From assembly GCF_905475345.1 (NCBI RefSeq), contig NC_066589.1, positions 9,086,501 through 9,150,500 of the forward strand: a DNA stretch of 64,000 nucleotides. Direction: 5' to 3'. Under the pieces are notes generated by a model that was not told the origin of the DNA, did no database searches, and saw only the letters and a list, made by a program, of their open reading frames with translations. This stretch comes from Vespula vulgaris (taxonomy: Eukaryota; Arthropoda; Insecta; Hymenoptera; Vespidae). Both the position numbers and the translations under genes were made by a program. How positions within the stretch are numbered: the stretch's first letter is position 1; the number at the start of each line of letters is the position of its first letter. Of the stretch, positions 54,401 through 64,000 are shown one piece after another.

Positions 54401-55417
54401 AAGATACAAACATGGCTAAGCGGAATAGAAATCAATAAATGATGACGATGACGATAGTAATGATAATGACGATAATGATACACAGGTTTGGAAGCACTAG
54501 AGAAGGCACTCTATTGTTGGGAGGATGCACTCACCGCGTTCAGTTCTACTCTAAGCAACGATGCCCTTGCCCTGCCATCAAACGCGGACGCAGCATTTAC
54601 GCAGGACGTACAAGATCTCCTCGACATGGGTTATCAAATCCAGAATCACGCGGAGCTTCTATTCATCGATCAGGTATTGTTTCCTCGTCCTCCTTCTCAT
54701 CCTCATCCTCCCTGTTATAATTGCTCGTTTCGTTGGAATACCGTTGGCACTCGCGAAAAAAAATCGCTATTATTTTCTCCGTCTAGCGTCACTTCAAATA
54801 CGTCACAATCGCTGTCCTTTCTCTTTGAATTCATTTTTTTACGCTAGCGAAACAATTTCCATGAGAATGTGTATACGCGCGCACATATGTACGTATATAT
54901 ATATGTATATATATATCTTCTTTTTTTATGTCATAGCACTCGGTGCTGTTTCGTGACGATAGCCAGGAAAGCTTAGAGAGTCGCCATCAATCCAACATGG
55001 GAATGCGAATATCCGGAAAGGAAAAAGCTGATGCTGCCTCTTCGCCAGAATCGTTTGAATCAGCACGGGATGGGGTAAGTTTCACCCTCGCCACAAAGAT
55101 ATTTGTTATCTCTAATTTTATTTTTTCTTTTTCTTTCCTTTTTTTATTCATATCGTAATCATATTAAAAATCTATTTTTTTAATCATCGATTTACACTGC
55201 TCGGACTTCTCGTATCGTCTCTAATTTTACGTTTTGATTTCTTTCTTCTTTTTTTTTTTTTTTTGAACAATAACGACGACGATGACGAAGAATAAAGTTA
55301 TAACGCGCGAAGTGAAAATAAAGCTTGAGAGAGATATAAGGGGAATGGTATTGATACGAAATGACGTTGATACGACGGGTGAAGGAAGATGAAAGTGCAA
55401 ACACAGAGAGAGAAACA

Positions 55418-55451
<34 letters not shown>

Positions 55452-56364
55452 CTCCAGAATCATTGAGAAGATTGACATAATTCTTCCTTCTTCTTAACAC
55501 ATATTTCTTTCTTCTCTTTTTTTCTACTTTCATCATAAACTATTAAATTCATAACTCACGGTCGACAGTTCGCAGGGGATATAAATATATCAGCAAGGGG
55601 AAAATCCACGAATCTCAAATCTTTGTCGAAAAAAAAATGCTTATCAAACTTTGAAAATACACACACACACACATCCACATATAGTACGATGATCGAAAAA
55701 AAAACAAAAAAATAAAAAAGAGAGAAAGAAAAAAGGGAGACCAACTAGGGTCTCCCTACTCTGCTCCGTATTTACAAAATTGATTTACAAATTGTATGAT
55801 TTAGTTAGTCGTTGAACACCCATCTATTATCTTTCTACTCGTAAAAGAGTTTATTACAGACGAGAGGCGTTCTATGAATTTCATGTTTTGGAATGCGGAA
55901 GATACGGTGCACTCTTCTTATCCATGGATGTCGTTCGTTCCCCTTTCTGTGTGTACGATGCAGCCCTCATCTTCTAAAGCCTTTCCCGTGAGCATATCAT
56001 GCCTCCTCCTCCTCCTCCTCTTCCTTTTTCCTTCTCTTCTTCTTCTTCTTCTTCCTCTACTTCTCCTCCTCCTTCAATTCTTCCTCCTACGCTTGGGGAC
56101 AACGACTTGGTACGTTGTCGTTCTACCTCTTTGCGTAGAATACCAACGAATGATGATGGCGAAGGGGGAAATAATCTCTATGTACGATTACTATGACGAT
56201 GAGTGGACGCGAATAATCGCTTTACGTTCTTTCTTTCTTTACGTTTTTTTTTCTTTTTTGCTTTCTTTGTTTGTTTCTTTTTTTCGCTCGTAAGAACAGA
56301 TTTTTTAAATCTTGACTCGGTATTCAAATCAACTTTGAAACAATACCTCATATTTTTTCTTCTT

Positions 56365-56395
<31 letters not shown>

Positions 56396-57969
56396 TCTCA
56401 TAAAATATACTAAATACTCCAAAGCAGAGTTTCCCGAAATTTTACCCTATTCGTAACACTTCGCAAATTCTGAAATTTCAACATTGACACTTTGATTTAT
56501 TTTTGTTTGGGTGGGTAGATATTAATGATGAAATATGGATGAAGGAAATCGATATGAGAGATAAGAGAATAGGACAAACGTGTATTCTCAAATTTTTATC
56601 ATTTATAACGAACTACATAGAAATAGGAAAAAATAATATTAATTTTCGTCATTTTTCACGAGACGTAGTTTGGGAAACGCTGTTCGTTCTCCTTTATTTT
56701 TTTTTTTTTTTTCTTTTTTTAATATAATTTTACTCGTCTACTCGTACATTTATTATATCTATTATTTAGAACTTCGATCGTTTTCTTTACAGGTAGCTGA
56801 TCTACGTGAATTCGAAGAATTTTCAGAACTTTTTCCACATTTCGAAAGGCAAAAGTTATATCATGCAGCATTAAAGCAACACGAAGATAAAGGCATTCCT
56901 TGCAGGTACATATACATTTATACATTTATACACACACGCGCGCGCATGCATATACATTTGAGATCTTGATTTTCTTCTTTTTTTTTTCTATACTCTTTAA
57001 CACGAAAAAATATCGGATTTCATATGAACACTGCATTGCAGACGATTGCATACAGAGCTGGTAAAATGCGGCTCCGATGTTGAGTACTTGGCTAAAGTAT
57101 ACTGTCTTCGTCAAGCTTACACGAAACTGTTCGATATACAGTCGACCTCCATTTGGATAGCTGATATTGGCCGTCAAATTATCAGCGATTTAATTATTTA
57201 TGCCGACAGGGTATGTATCTTCGATCTGTACGAAGTATAAAATGACAAAATATGATCTCATGAGAGACTCGATGATAATTTCTTTTTTTTTTTTTTTTTC
57301 TTTTTTCTTTTAGGACCCAAAGGATTATCTAACGCATTACGAACGAATGCTGGAGTTCTTAAATAATCCAAGTAACAGTAACATGATCGAAGAAGAGTTA
57401 TTTAACCGTGGTGTCAAATGTATTAATTTTTATGACGTACTAATTGACTTTATACTATTAGATGCCTTCGAGGAAGTCGAGAAACCGCCATCGTCCATCA
57501 AGGCCATACTTCAAAATAGATGGATATCCGCGAGTTTCAGGGAGACAGTGAGTTAAAAAATAAAAATTAAAAATTGAAAAAATTATTTCAATCGATGAAT
57601 TTTATTTGGAATTGTTTATATATGATGAATCTTGTGTTTAAGGCTGTAGGAACCGCGGTATGGTCGATGCTGATGGGTAAAAGACAAATGTTGAAATATG
57701 ATAAAGGTTTCTTGGCCCATTTCTATTCCATTTCTGAACAAGTAACACCAGTACTTGTTTGGGGATTCCTAGGTCCCGAAGGAAGCCTACGATCTACCTG
57801 CCAATTCTTTAGAGATCAGATTATAGAATTTCTCATAGATATATTTAATTTCTTCAAAGTTAGATATACAACTGTCGATAATCTAGCTGAGGATATACTT
57901 AGAGAAATGAAAGTAAGGGTAGAGAATATTAATCAAAGACTTTCATTGGAAGGTGCCAGTCAAATTTAA
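27323..57969 (+). CDS. Miga: Mitoguardin (Miga/FAM73 family)
   Basis: Nine coding exons: 27323-27415, 27590-27737, 27919-28062, 54486-54673, 54937-55074, 56793-56905, 57042-57210, 57314-57547 and 57643-57969. They give 517 residues with phase kept throughout. Miga proteins sit in the mitochondrial outer membrane, promote fusion and bind ER VAP proteins for lipid transfer. Residues about 32-51 (IFIICLTGGSLLLGGLAQFL) form one membrane helix followed by KRRRR, the expected anchor. Residues 230-236 (SFESARD) resemble the phospho-FFAT motif of vertebrate MIGA2. The C-terminal half carries family blocks: YLTHYERML, INFYDVLIDFILLDAFEEVE, NRWISASFRET and FLAHFYSISEQVTPVLVWGF. Length is near the usual 500-600. 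The 26.4-kb intron (28063-54485) is unusual; its ends give a clean G|GT codon join. The unzipped gene lies inside it on the other strand. Confidence 0.93.
28063..30639. other. Miga intron 3, left part
   Basis: AT-rich intron DNA with no gene. It includes an ATT-rich run (about 28867-28932), an (AT)n tract (about 29437-29475), and a long alternating pyrimidine-purine tract at 30207-30290. TTTATT near 30585 could be the reverse-strand AATAAA for the nested minus-strand gene. Confidence 0.6.
30640..32539 (-). CDS. uzip: Protein unzipped-like GPI-anchored surface protein
   Basis: Four coding exons on the minus strand: 32539-32338, 32176-31782, 31642-31308 and 31147-30640. They give 479 residues, close to the 488 of Drosophila unzipped, a GPI-anchored neuronal adhesion protein needed for axon patterning. 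A signal peptide is clear (hydrophobic GLIGVLLLLTYA, residues about 12-23). The middle has a WRHWDIYTPLPVGAV...MYVARYEV segment, loosely like DM9-type repeats. At least seven N-glycosylation sequons follow (NWS, NYS, NTS, NGT, NRT, NVT, NYT). A Thr/Pro-rich stalk spans residues about 384-399. The last 20 residues are hydrophobic with a short polar end, as expected of a GPI-attachment signal. CACAG directly before the ATG suggests a 5'UTR intron, so its promoter lies upstream (higher coordinates). The family name rests on remembered length and architecture, so it is less certain than the gene model. Confidence 0.72.
32214..32262. repeat. ATTC microsatellite
   Basis: Tandem ATTC units with two interruptions, in the first intron after the coding start of the unzipped-like gene. 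Confidence 0.85.
33112..33182. repeat. GGCT/GGTT tetranucleotide repeat
   Basis: About 17 tandem tetranucleotides alternating between GGCT and GGTT. The minus strand reads as a spurious Ser/Gln/Pro-Ala-Thr peptide. Confidence 0.9.
34561..34610. repeat. ATGT microsatellite
   Basis: About 12 tandem TATG units, with one ATGC variant. Confidence 0.9.
37713..37753. repeat. AT microsatellite
   Basis: Uninterrupted (TA)n of 41 bp. Confidence 0.9.
38556..38592. repeat. AT microsatellite
   Basis: Uninterrupted (TA)n of about 37 bp. Confidence 0.9.
39657..39692. repeat. GA microsatellite
   Basis: Uninterrupted (GA)18. Confidence 0.9.
42089..42130. repeat. AT microsatellite
   Basis: Uninterrupted (TA)n of about 42 bp. 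Confidence 0.9.
43001..43042. repeat. AT microsatellite
   Basis: Uninterrupted (AT)21. A GA-rich tract follows at about 43325-43435. Confidence 0.9.
44188..44259. repeat. GAC/GAT trinucleotide repeat
   Basis: Tandem GAC and GAT units. They read as a poly-Asp or poly-Met/Thr peptide in two frames, which is a repeat artefact and not a protein. Confidence 0.9.
44388..44474. repeat. CT microsatellite, longest in window
   Basis: (CT)39 without interruption at 44388-44465, then a slightly imperfect end. Confidence 0.95.
47166..47293. repeat. Paired AT microsatellites
   Basis: Two (AT)n tracts, 47166-47208 and 47251-47293, separated by 42 bp. Confidence 0.9.
48401..48450. repeat. TTTC microsatellite
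   Basis: Tandem CTTT units with one CTTTTT variant. Confidence 0.9.
49060..50420. promoter_or_regulatory. CpG-rich segment with splice donors on both strands (candidate divergent promoter)
   Basis: Within an AT-rich intron, 49080-49480 and 49880-50400 are GC-richer and full of CpG. The plus strand has a good donor at about 49481 (TATAGG|GTGAGT). The minus strand has one at about 49870 (ACAGG|GTGAGTTAA). This is the pattern of two non-coding first exons. Minus-strand output could feed the unzipped-like gene, and plus-strand output an alternative Miga 5' end. The motifs are seen; transcription is inferred. Confidence 0.35.
52250..52440. other. Low-repeat patch with a hairpin inside Miga intron 3
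   Basis: In contrast to its surroundings, this 190-bp patch has balanced composition and no simple repeats. It contains a hairpin at 52298-52330: arms CTGGGG/CCCCAG and, inside, TAAGA/TCTTA. It could be a conserved non-coding element or an old mobile-element remnant. The open frame across it (63 codons) matches nothing I know. Confidence 0.3.
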
Positions 57970-59757
57970 AAAAATAAATAAATTATTCATAGCAATTTAG
58001 ATATATACATACAAACACACATACATATATATATATAGCTTTTATATATATATATATATAGCTTAGAGAATATTAAAATACTATGAAAATATTATGTAAT
58101 CTCTGATATTTATATTCGTCTCGTTTTCAACGATGAGAGTATTATTATAAATATCGTTATTGGACTATGAAAGTTACGTAATTTTTTTCTTTTCTTTTTT
58201 TTTCAAAATATTTCGTATCCATTGTAATCTTTAATTTTTTTTTTTTCAATTTAAGTTAGTTTCGTTTGATAAGAAAAATGATCGGACTTTAATCTTTACG
58301 ATCTAATATTTTAAATTCTATATAAAATATTGAAATACTTAATTTTTTCGATTGGTAAATATTATATATCTAAAAGAAAAAATATAAATATTAGTTTCGG
58401 TTTTTCCATAGTATAATAACTTCTCAGAGACAAAAATCTCTTCACAAAGGCATTTAAATAATCTTCTTATTTTTATTAATCGTCAGTACCAAAGACAGTT
58501 GTTAGCATTAAACAAAAAATATTAATGTATACATTGTTTCAGTTTTTTTAGTCCAAATTGCAAATACTTCTCGAATAAATATATTCAAAATAATATATAA
58601 TAATTTATTATATATTTAGTTTATAATAATATTTTAGTGAACAATAATTATTTAAATAAGATTAAATATATAACAACGTTAAAGTAAATTGTTTAAATAG
58701 CTATTAGAAAGTAGACAAAATAATACAATCTCATGAATGTGTTCTCTATTCTTATATATGATTACCAATAGAGCGTGATTTATTCTTTTCTAAGTAATAT
58801 GTTATTTCTATTTTATAACGATTGCTTGTATAAATGATGTATATATATTACAAAAATTGTGTGCAAATTTTAGAGTATATTTTGCAGGGATATATGATAG
58901 TCATATTTGTAATAGCTTTATTTTACATAATACGTCTCACACAAAACAACATATTCCATTATGTTATAAGCAGTCGTATGCAATATTGTATAGTACGATA
59001 TATGAACAAATATTTAGCATTTATATCGAATACCAACATTCTAATAGTTCCTTGACTAATTAAATAAGATTATATAAAAAGATTGTTTTTATTGACAATC
59101 ATATAAGTATTATCACTTTTAGATTATTTTATTGATTTGTATGAGTGCATATACATTATTTAATACACGTTCTATTATTACTTTTAATAGCTATTTCACT
59201 TTTTTGCTCAGTACAAAGACAAAATCTTTGGGCTAAATTATGTTTAATAATTGTAACATTTTTATGTTAATTAATTATATTACTCATACAAACAACAAGC
59301 ATTATTGATAAAAGACATATGTTGAGAAATGATATCCAGGTTCTACATATTCACAATTTTTATTAAATTATTTGAAGAAAGTAAAGTTGTGTTATAATTC
59401 CTTTTATTTTTTCAATATTTTATCCTTATACTTTAATATGAACATAAAAATATTTATAAAACAAAATCAAATTTATTTTCAAAACATTCTTTAATCTCTC
59501 ATGAAAGTATAACAAATGTTCTCTTAATTTTACTAAACGATATGACTACTAATCTTTGGTAATAAAAATACTTATAAAAAAAAATAATAATGATGTTACA
59601 TCGCTTTTTTGTAACTTATTAAAATATAAACATTTAATGAAACATATATTGCAAATAAAATATTTTTCATATAAAAAAAAAACAATAATTACAGATTGAA
59701 TACTAATTGATTATTCTAATAAACTGTACATTAAACGATTAGAATTCTGTTGTATCA
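57970..59757. other. Intergenic AT-rich DNA, convergent 3' ends
   Basis: No gene seen. An AATAAA at 57973-57978 lies right after the Miga stop, but the true 3' end may be further on. A TTTATT (minus-strand AATAAA) near 59403 could serve the CS-domain gene. Confidence 0.6.
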
Positions 59758-60552
59758 TTAAAAAAATTCACCATCTAGCCATTCATCATTAGATTCTTCA
59801 TCATCGGTAGATACATCGTCAATCATGATATTTTTTTGACGTGCATACTTCGCTATTGTATGTTCCTCTAAATGAAAATAAAAATCATAATAAAGTAATA
59901 AACTTTATACATACAAAAGTTTTTCAAAACGATATAATTATCACACAAATATTTTCAATAAAAATTTAAAATTATAAAAAAAGCAATTACCATCTACAAC
60001 AATTCTTATTCGTTTATCTTTGCTCCAACTTGGTTCGTATAAACGTTCTAAATCAAGAATTATATAAGGACATTTCTCTTTATTATCTTGTAATCTTAAC
60101 CAAGGTAGCCCTGCCACATTTGATAAAATTAAAACGACATTTATTTATAAGTCATATTAACAATGATTTCGTACTTATAAAATTACATTTAAATGCCTTT
60201 ATGAGATTGATTTTAATTTCTCTTTCCAAATTGACATGAGTAGTTTCTTCTGGTATCACACTGCCAAATAGGTACAAACTTAGATAATATTCTTTGTCGT
60301 TTAATATGGTGCTAAAAATAGATATTCTTTTATCATTTTTTCTCACTCAACACTTAACATTGATTCGATAATAATGTAAACAAGTTTTTAACCTTCACGT
60401 TGTTTATACCTAAAACGTAAGTGATCAGCTTCGACCCTAAGAAAATAATCTTTAACGTCCTGTAACATGACACGAATACCAATCGTATTATCCGTTTGAT
60501 GCCATATTATTTTAGGAGTATTAAATATACTAATAAGTTTCGGATAGTCCAT
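59758..60552 (-). CDS. Small CS-domain (p23/HACD3-like) protein
   Basis: Four coding exons on the minus strand: 60552-60410, 60311-60187, 60110-59991 and 59867-59758. They give 165 residues with clean phase at each join. Residues about 14-110 follow the CS/p23 fold: KIIWHQTDNTIGIRVMLQDV, then STILNDKEYYLSLYLFGSVI, EREIKINLIKAFK and WLPWLRLQ, where p23 and HACD3 have a Trp-rich end strand. It ends in an acidic tail (DDVSTDDEESNDEWLDGEFF), as co-chaperone p23 does. HACD3 enzymes share this CS domain but continue into membrane helices and a dehydratase domain, which are absent here. CS proteins commonly act as Hsp90 co-chaperones or adaptors; that role is inferred. Its ATG lies 385 bp from that of Arpc5, head to head. 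I do not know its symbol. Confidence 0.82.
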
Positions 60553-60937
60553 TGTGTCCAATTAGAGTTCGCACTATTTAAAAACACAAAAGCACATGAT
60601 ACAAGAAAAACTGCAAGAAACTAAATTTCCTTTGTATCTATTGTATTATTCTTCATTAAATCATAAATGCATTGTAATATAGATTCGATTAACAACAGAT
60701 AAGAACGATCATTTATAACTTTTACGTAGAGTTCTACATTACCGACCTATAAATTATCCAAGAGCGCTGTAGTCGTTCTTTAGATCGATCGAGATGTGTT
60801 TTGGAACACGTACGTAGATGTCGCTTTTGCAGTCACGATGGCCACGATTTATAATATACTCTTTGTGTCATGGCATGGCAATAAGCCGGGCGTGATCAGG
60901 CGTGATCCTTGGAAGGTTTACGTGGTAGATAATAGAT
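60553..60937. promoter_or_regulatory. Shared divergent promoter of the CS-domain gene and Arpc5
   Basis: The two start codons face away from each other across 385 bp, so both promoters must lie here or in UTR sequence. The Arpc5 side (60760-60930) is GC-richer. No TATA box is obvious. Inferred from layout. Confidence 0.6.
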
Positions 60938-61743
60938 ATGTCGAGAAACGACGGTAAGAAAGATACGTCGGCGTCAGCATTCCGAAAAATAGACGTTGAT
61001 CAATACAGTGATAATAATTTCAAAGAAGAGGATGCCGATGCGGGTTCGACGGGACCCACTGGTCCTGACGAAAATGAAATTCTGACACTTCTTAGCCAAT
61101 ATCCTTTCTCGCATAATTTCGTATATACACATACACACACATATATACATACTGTGAAATTTTTAATAATATAATTGGATTATAGTTTAATCGAATATTT
61201 TCCTTAACATATTTTTAAGGGTAAGAATGCCGAAGCATTGATATCCGTTTTAAAGTCTGCACCTTTAGGATGTAAAAATCAGCAGATAAAGGTAACCTCA
61301 AATTTTCATTCTTCCGTTCTAAATTTCTTTATCCATTTATTTGGTTAATCGTCCATTATAATGAGATTGAACCGTTGTGTAATTTAATTATCACTTTTCT
61401 TTTTTCTATGAATATTTTTAAATGATAAGACGTTAATAATATTTTTAAGATTTTTCTATCAAATATATCGTTGTAAAAAAGTTTCAATATGTACAAATTT
61501 CAGGATAATGCTAGAAATTTAACGCAAAAGGTTCTTCTAAGTATAAAGTCGAATCAAATGGATGATTGTCTAGCACAATTAGATCGTGATTTAATGGATG
61601 TTCTAATGAAATATATTTACCGAGGATTTGAAATTCCAACAGAAGGTAGCAGTAATCACTTGTTAATATGGCACGAGAAGGTATATAATATTAGTGGAGT
61701 AGGTAGTATCGTGCGTGCATTTTCAGACAGTAAACGTGCTTGA
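60938..61743 (+). CDS. Arpc5: Actin-related protein 2/3 complex subunit 5
   Basis: Three coding exons: 60938-61120, 61220-61291 and 61504-61743. They give 164 residues (human ARPC5 has 151). ARPC5 (p16) holds the Arp2/3 complex together during branched actin nucleation in the cytoplasm. Family blocks are clear: FRKIDVDQY near the start, DENEILTLLSQ, NARNLTQKVLLSIKSNQMDD, LMKYIYRGFEIP, LLIWHEKV and GVGSIVRAFSDSKRA at the end. Oddity: no GT donor exists right after ...LLSQ, where the family normally continues with GKN. The nearest usable donor (TTC|GTATAT) adds seven residues, YPFSHNF, in frame. The intron then starts in an AT/AC microsatellite. The start is the first ATG and fits the family N-terminus. 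Confidence 0.93.
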
Positions 61744-62291
61744 AGTATTTCGATTTTTTTTTAGCAATTTTATCATAATTATTGTTAAGCTTTATTCCTC
61801 CTCACTGTTATTGATATGACACAAAGAAGGCATGAAAAATCACAACTAATTTTGTGTAAAGAGATACATCTATTTGTGTACAAGCGTTATTCATAAAATA
61901 ACTTTTATTTCTTTTGTAATCAATTAAATAAGTTTTTAACATTTTTCTTCGTAAATGTTCATTATTTTCACGAGTAAAAGCATTTTTTCGTTTGACATAA
62001 AAATCTATCTCCAATAATGTAATATAAATAGTTGTAATATTAATAATAAGACAACAGTTTTTTATTTAACATGTATATGTATGATAATTGTATGCTAGAA
62101 GCCACTGATAAAATAGTGGTACTCTATTTATCACGTTATACATTATTTAAATATAATCTTCAAACAAATAGATTCTACAATATTAGAATATTATATTACA
62201 TACATATATATATCTATATATATATATATCGATTATTTTATTGTTATGGTATCACACCGACCAATGATCCCAGAAGAGCCATATGAATTTT
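61744..62291. other. Intergenic DNA between convergent Arpc5 and CCM3
   Basis: 548 bp, AT-rich, no gene. It holds both 3'UTRs and a short AT repeat near 62205-62230. Confidence 0.65.
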
Positions 62292-63783
62292 TTATTCACA
62301 TTTATCCTTTACTGTAAGCATTATCATATTTGTTTGATGTATCAAATATAATGCACTCACAAATACTGCATTTGCTCTATAACAAAGTCACAAATATTGT
62401 CAAAGTCAGTATACATCCATATTTTAAATAACATACTGTCATTTCCAAACATATAATAGCAAATTCTATAAGAAAAAAGTATGTGCATAAAAATGACTAA
62501 ACTATTCTTGTTAGCAATCTATTGTGATTTACTTTTTAACATAAGTTTGTGTGTAATTGTGTTAAAATATCACATTTTCGAAATGTCAAGTAGAAACAAG
62601 TTGTACAGAAAAGTATTAAATAAGAGGTGCTACTACCTATAATAATAAAAGTGTATGTGATAGAATATGATAAATGTGTTCAAAATGTTCATCATACTTA
62701 AGTTAAGAGATTTGAATTATTGCACAATATTTATACAATATTTTATAAGAATTCTTATACCAAAAACTGATGTCCTAAATGTTTTACTGATTATATATAT
62801 TATATACACATACACACACTCAAAGTTCTTATAAATGAGACTATTTATAAGCATATACGTATATATGTACTTACTGTCCTTCCTTAAAGTATTCCTTCAG
62901 CGTATTACTAAACCTTTTACTATATTTTACAAATTCTCTTTTACGCTGATCCAATGCTTGTTTTCTCGTTGAACCAGGTATAAATGCAGTGACCTCATTT
63001 ACTGCATCTAATAACTTCTTTATCGCGCTTGCAATTTCTCTGTGTGAATTATATCAAAATATGTTTTTAATTTATATCAAAACTTAAAAAAAAAGAAAAG
63101 TAGAAATACGATATTACTTACTTTATTGTTTCAAGAAATGTTTTACGATCTGTTATTTCATCCGGAATACGACTCAATATTCTTTTCAGTGACATAGATT
63201 TACGATTTAATTCTTGGAAAGCATCTTCAGATCGTGCAGTCCGATATTCAACAACTGTAACACGTATCTTAATTATAATCTTCTTTATCTTAGTAGAAAC
63301 TCTTTACATTTATAATTATTAAAACTTTTTTGTAAACTTTTTACAGACAATTTTTTATTCGTAATACGAAGATTTTACCATCGTAATCAGAAGCAGCACC
63401 TTGTAAGCGTAAAACACTTTCATTCATGTCAAGATTTAATTCAGCCCTTTGTATTATTCCTAAAATTAGGTCATGCATAATTCCAGGATATGTATTTTCT
63501 GCTTTTGAAAGTGCGGTACATAAAGTTTGAGCTGCCATAACATTTTGTCTCTCCAACTACAATAATATCAATTTAAGAATATAATATATATTTACACAGA
63601 GAACTAGTAAAATAGAAATAATAAGAACCTTAAGTTCTTATTGATTTTCAATGAAGTTTCTTAATATAACAGAATGTAATAATATTACATAAAGATATCA
63701 TATGAGGATACCTTAGTTAAAATCGGTCGTAATATAACGGGAAGTACAAGAGATGTAATTGGAGTCTCATCGCCCATTGTCAT
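62292..63783 (-). CDS. Pdcd10: Programmed cell death protein 10 / CCM3
   Basis: Five coding exons on the minus strand: 63783-63712, 63556-63379, 63254-63122, 63039-62875 and 62376-62292. They give 210 residues (human PDCD10 has 212). CCM3 is a scaffold that dimerises through its N-terminus and binds GCKIII kinases and striatin (STRIPAK), and in vertebrates also CCM2. Matching blocks include LERQNVMAAQTLCTALSKAE, the ...RILSRIPDEI stretch, ETIKEIASAIKKLLDAVNEV and REFVKYSKRFSNTLKEYFKE. The last exon is easily missed: after a donor at 62875 (GGACA|GTAAGT), a 499-bp intron leads to 28 residues including AVFVSALYLIHQTNMIM, the family's C-terminal helix. Reading through the donor would stop at once after KEGQ and lose that helix. 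The ATG at 63783 suits the family. Confidence 0.95.
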
Positions 63784-64000
63784 CTTTCACTAAATTTATT
63801 TTTGTAATGACAGTTCTAATAATGTCTTACACGTGCATATGTTTAAGCTTTAGTTCAATGAGTCACGATATCTCACAAATGGATAGTCGTGTTTGATTAC
63901 TCGGCAATATAACAGGATATTCAACTCTTTCTCTCTTCGTCCTTTTATTTTGTTTATAATTAAAACGACGAAATACCAAAGGTTATAATTTTTGCTCTTT
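63784..64000 (-). promoter_or_regulatory. CCM3 upstream region
   Basis: 217 bp upstream of the CCM3 start, to the window edge. No coding sequence of a next gene is seen. Probably 5'UTR and promoter. Confidence 0.45.

Larger units (their letters stand above)
32540..54485. other. Miga intron 3, right part: microsatellite-rich, no coding exon found
   Basis: Nearly 22 kb with no reading frame I can support. It is dense in simple repeats (listed separately), GA- or CT-rich strand-biased tracts and (AT)n. Two places stand out: a CpG-rich segment at about 49060-50400 and a low-repeat patch at about 52250-52440. The 5'UTR exon(s) of the nested minus-strand gene should lie somewhere here. Confidence 0.6.

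Noticed and set aside
28063..54485. tRNA or known microRNA genes in the large intron
   Set aside because: I looked for common insect microRNA seeds and tRNA box patterns by eye and saw none. A tRNAscan or microRNA search would be decisive.

Overview
The window is AT-rich animal nuclear DNA: split genes with GT..AG introns, long low-complexity introns, no operons. The proteins look insect-like. A hymenopteran (bee, wasp or ant) is my best guess from the overall character, but the class is inferred and not proven. I joined exons by hand from splice sites, reading phase and remembered family similarity, without database searches. The gene models keep frame across every junction and end at natural stops.

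Layout. (1) 972-7248 (+): WDR33, the WD40 subunit of the mRNA 3'-end processing machinery, 8 coding exons. (2) About 8.65-26.2 kb: a gene-free block of two unrelated tandem-repeat systems. The left one (8665-19090) is an array of GC-richer modules of about 1.0-1.9 kb. Each is built almost entirely from hairpins and palindromes, alternates with A-rich DNA, and some stems change by compensatory substitution between copies. Part of it is re-duplicated at an offset of about 4.96 kb. The right one (20.95-26.2 kb) is an array of about 224-bp units whose left part carries nested expansions of an 18-codon-long (54-bp) unit. (3) 27323-57969 (+): mitoguardin (Miga/FAM73), 9 coding exons, with a 26.4-kb intron full of microsatellites. 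Nested in that intron on the other strand is a likely 'unzipped' gene, 30640-32539 (-). (4) 59758-63783: a compact cluster with a small CS-domain gene (-) divergent from Arpc5 (+), which converges on CCM3/PDCD10 (-).

Functional links. The genes do not form one pathway. Products cover pre-mRNA cleavage/polyadenylation (WDR33), mitochondrial outer-membrane and lipid-contact biology (Miga), neuronal cell-surface adhesion (unzipped), actin nucleation (Arpc5) and STRIPAK/CCM signalling (CCM3). The most interesting material is the repeat block between WDR33 and Miga. It could be a transcribed structured non-coding RNA locus or a fold-back satellite. No protein reading of it convinces me.
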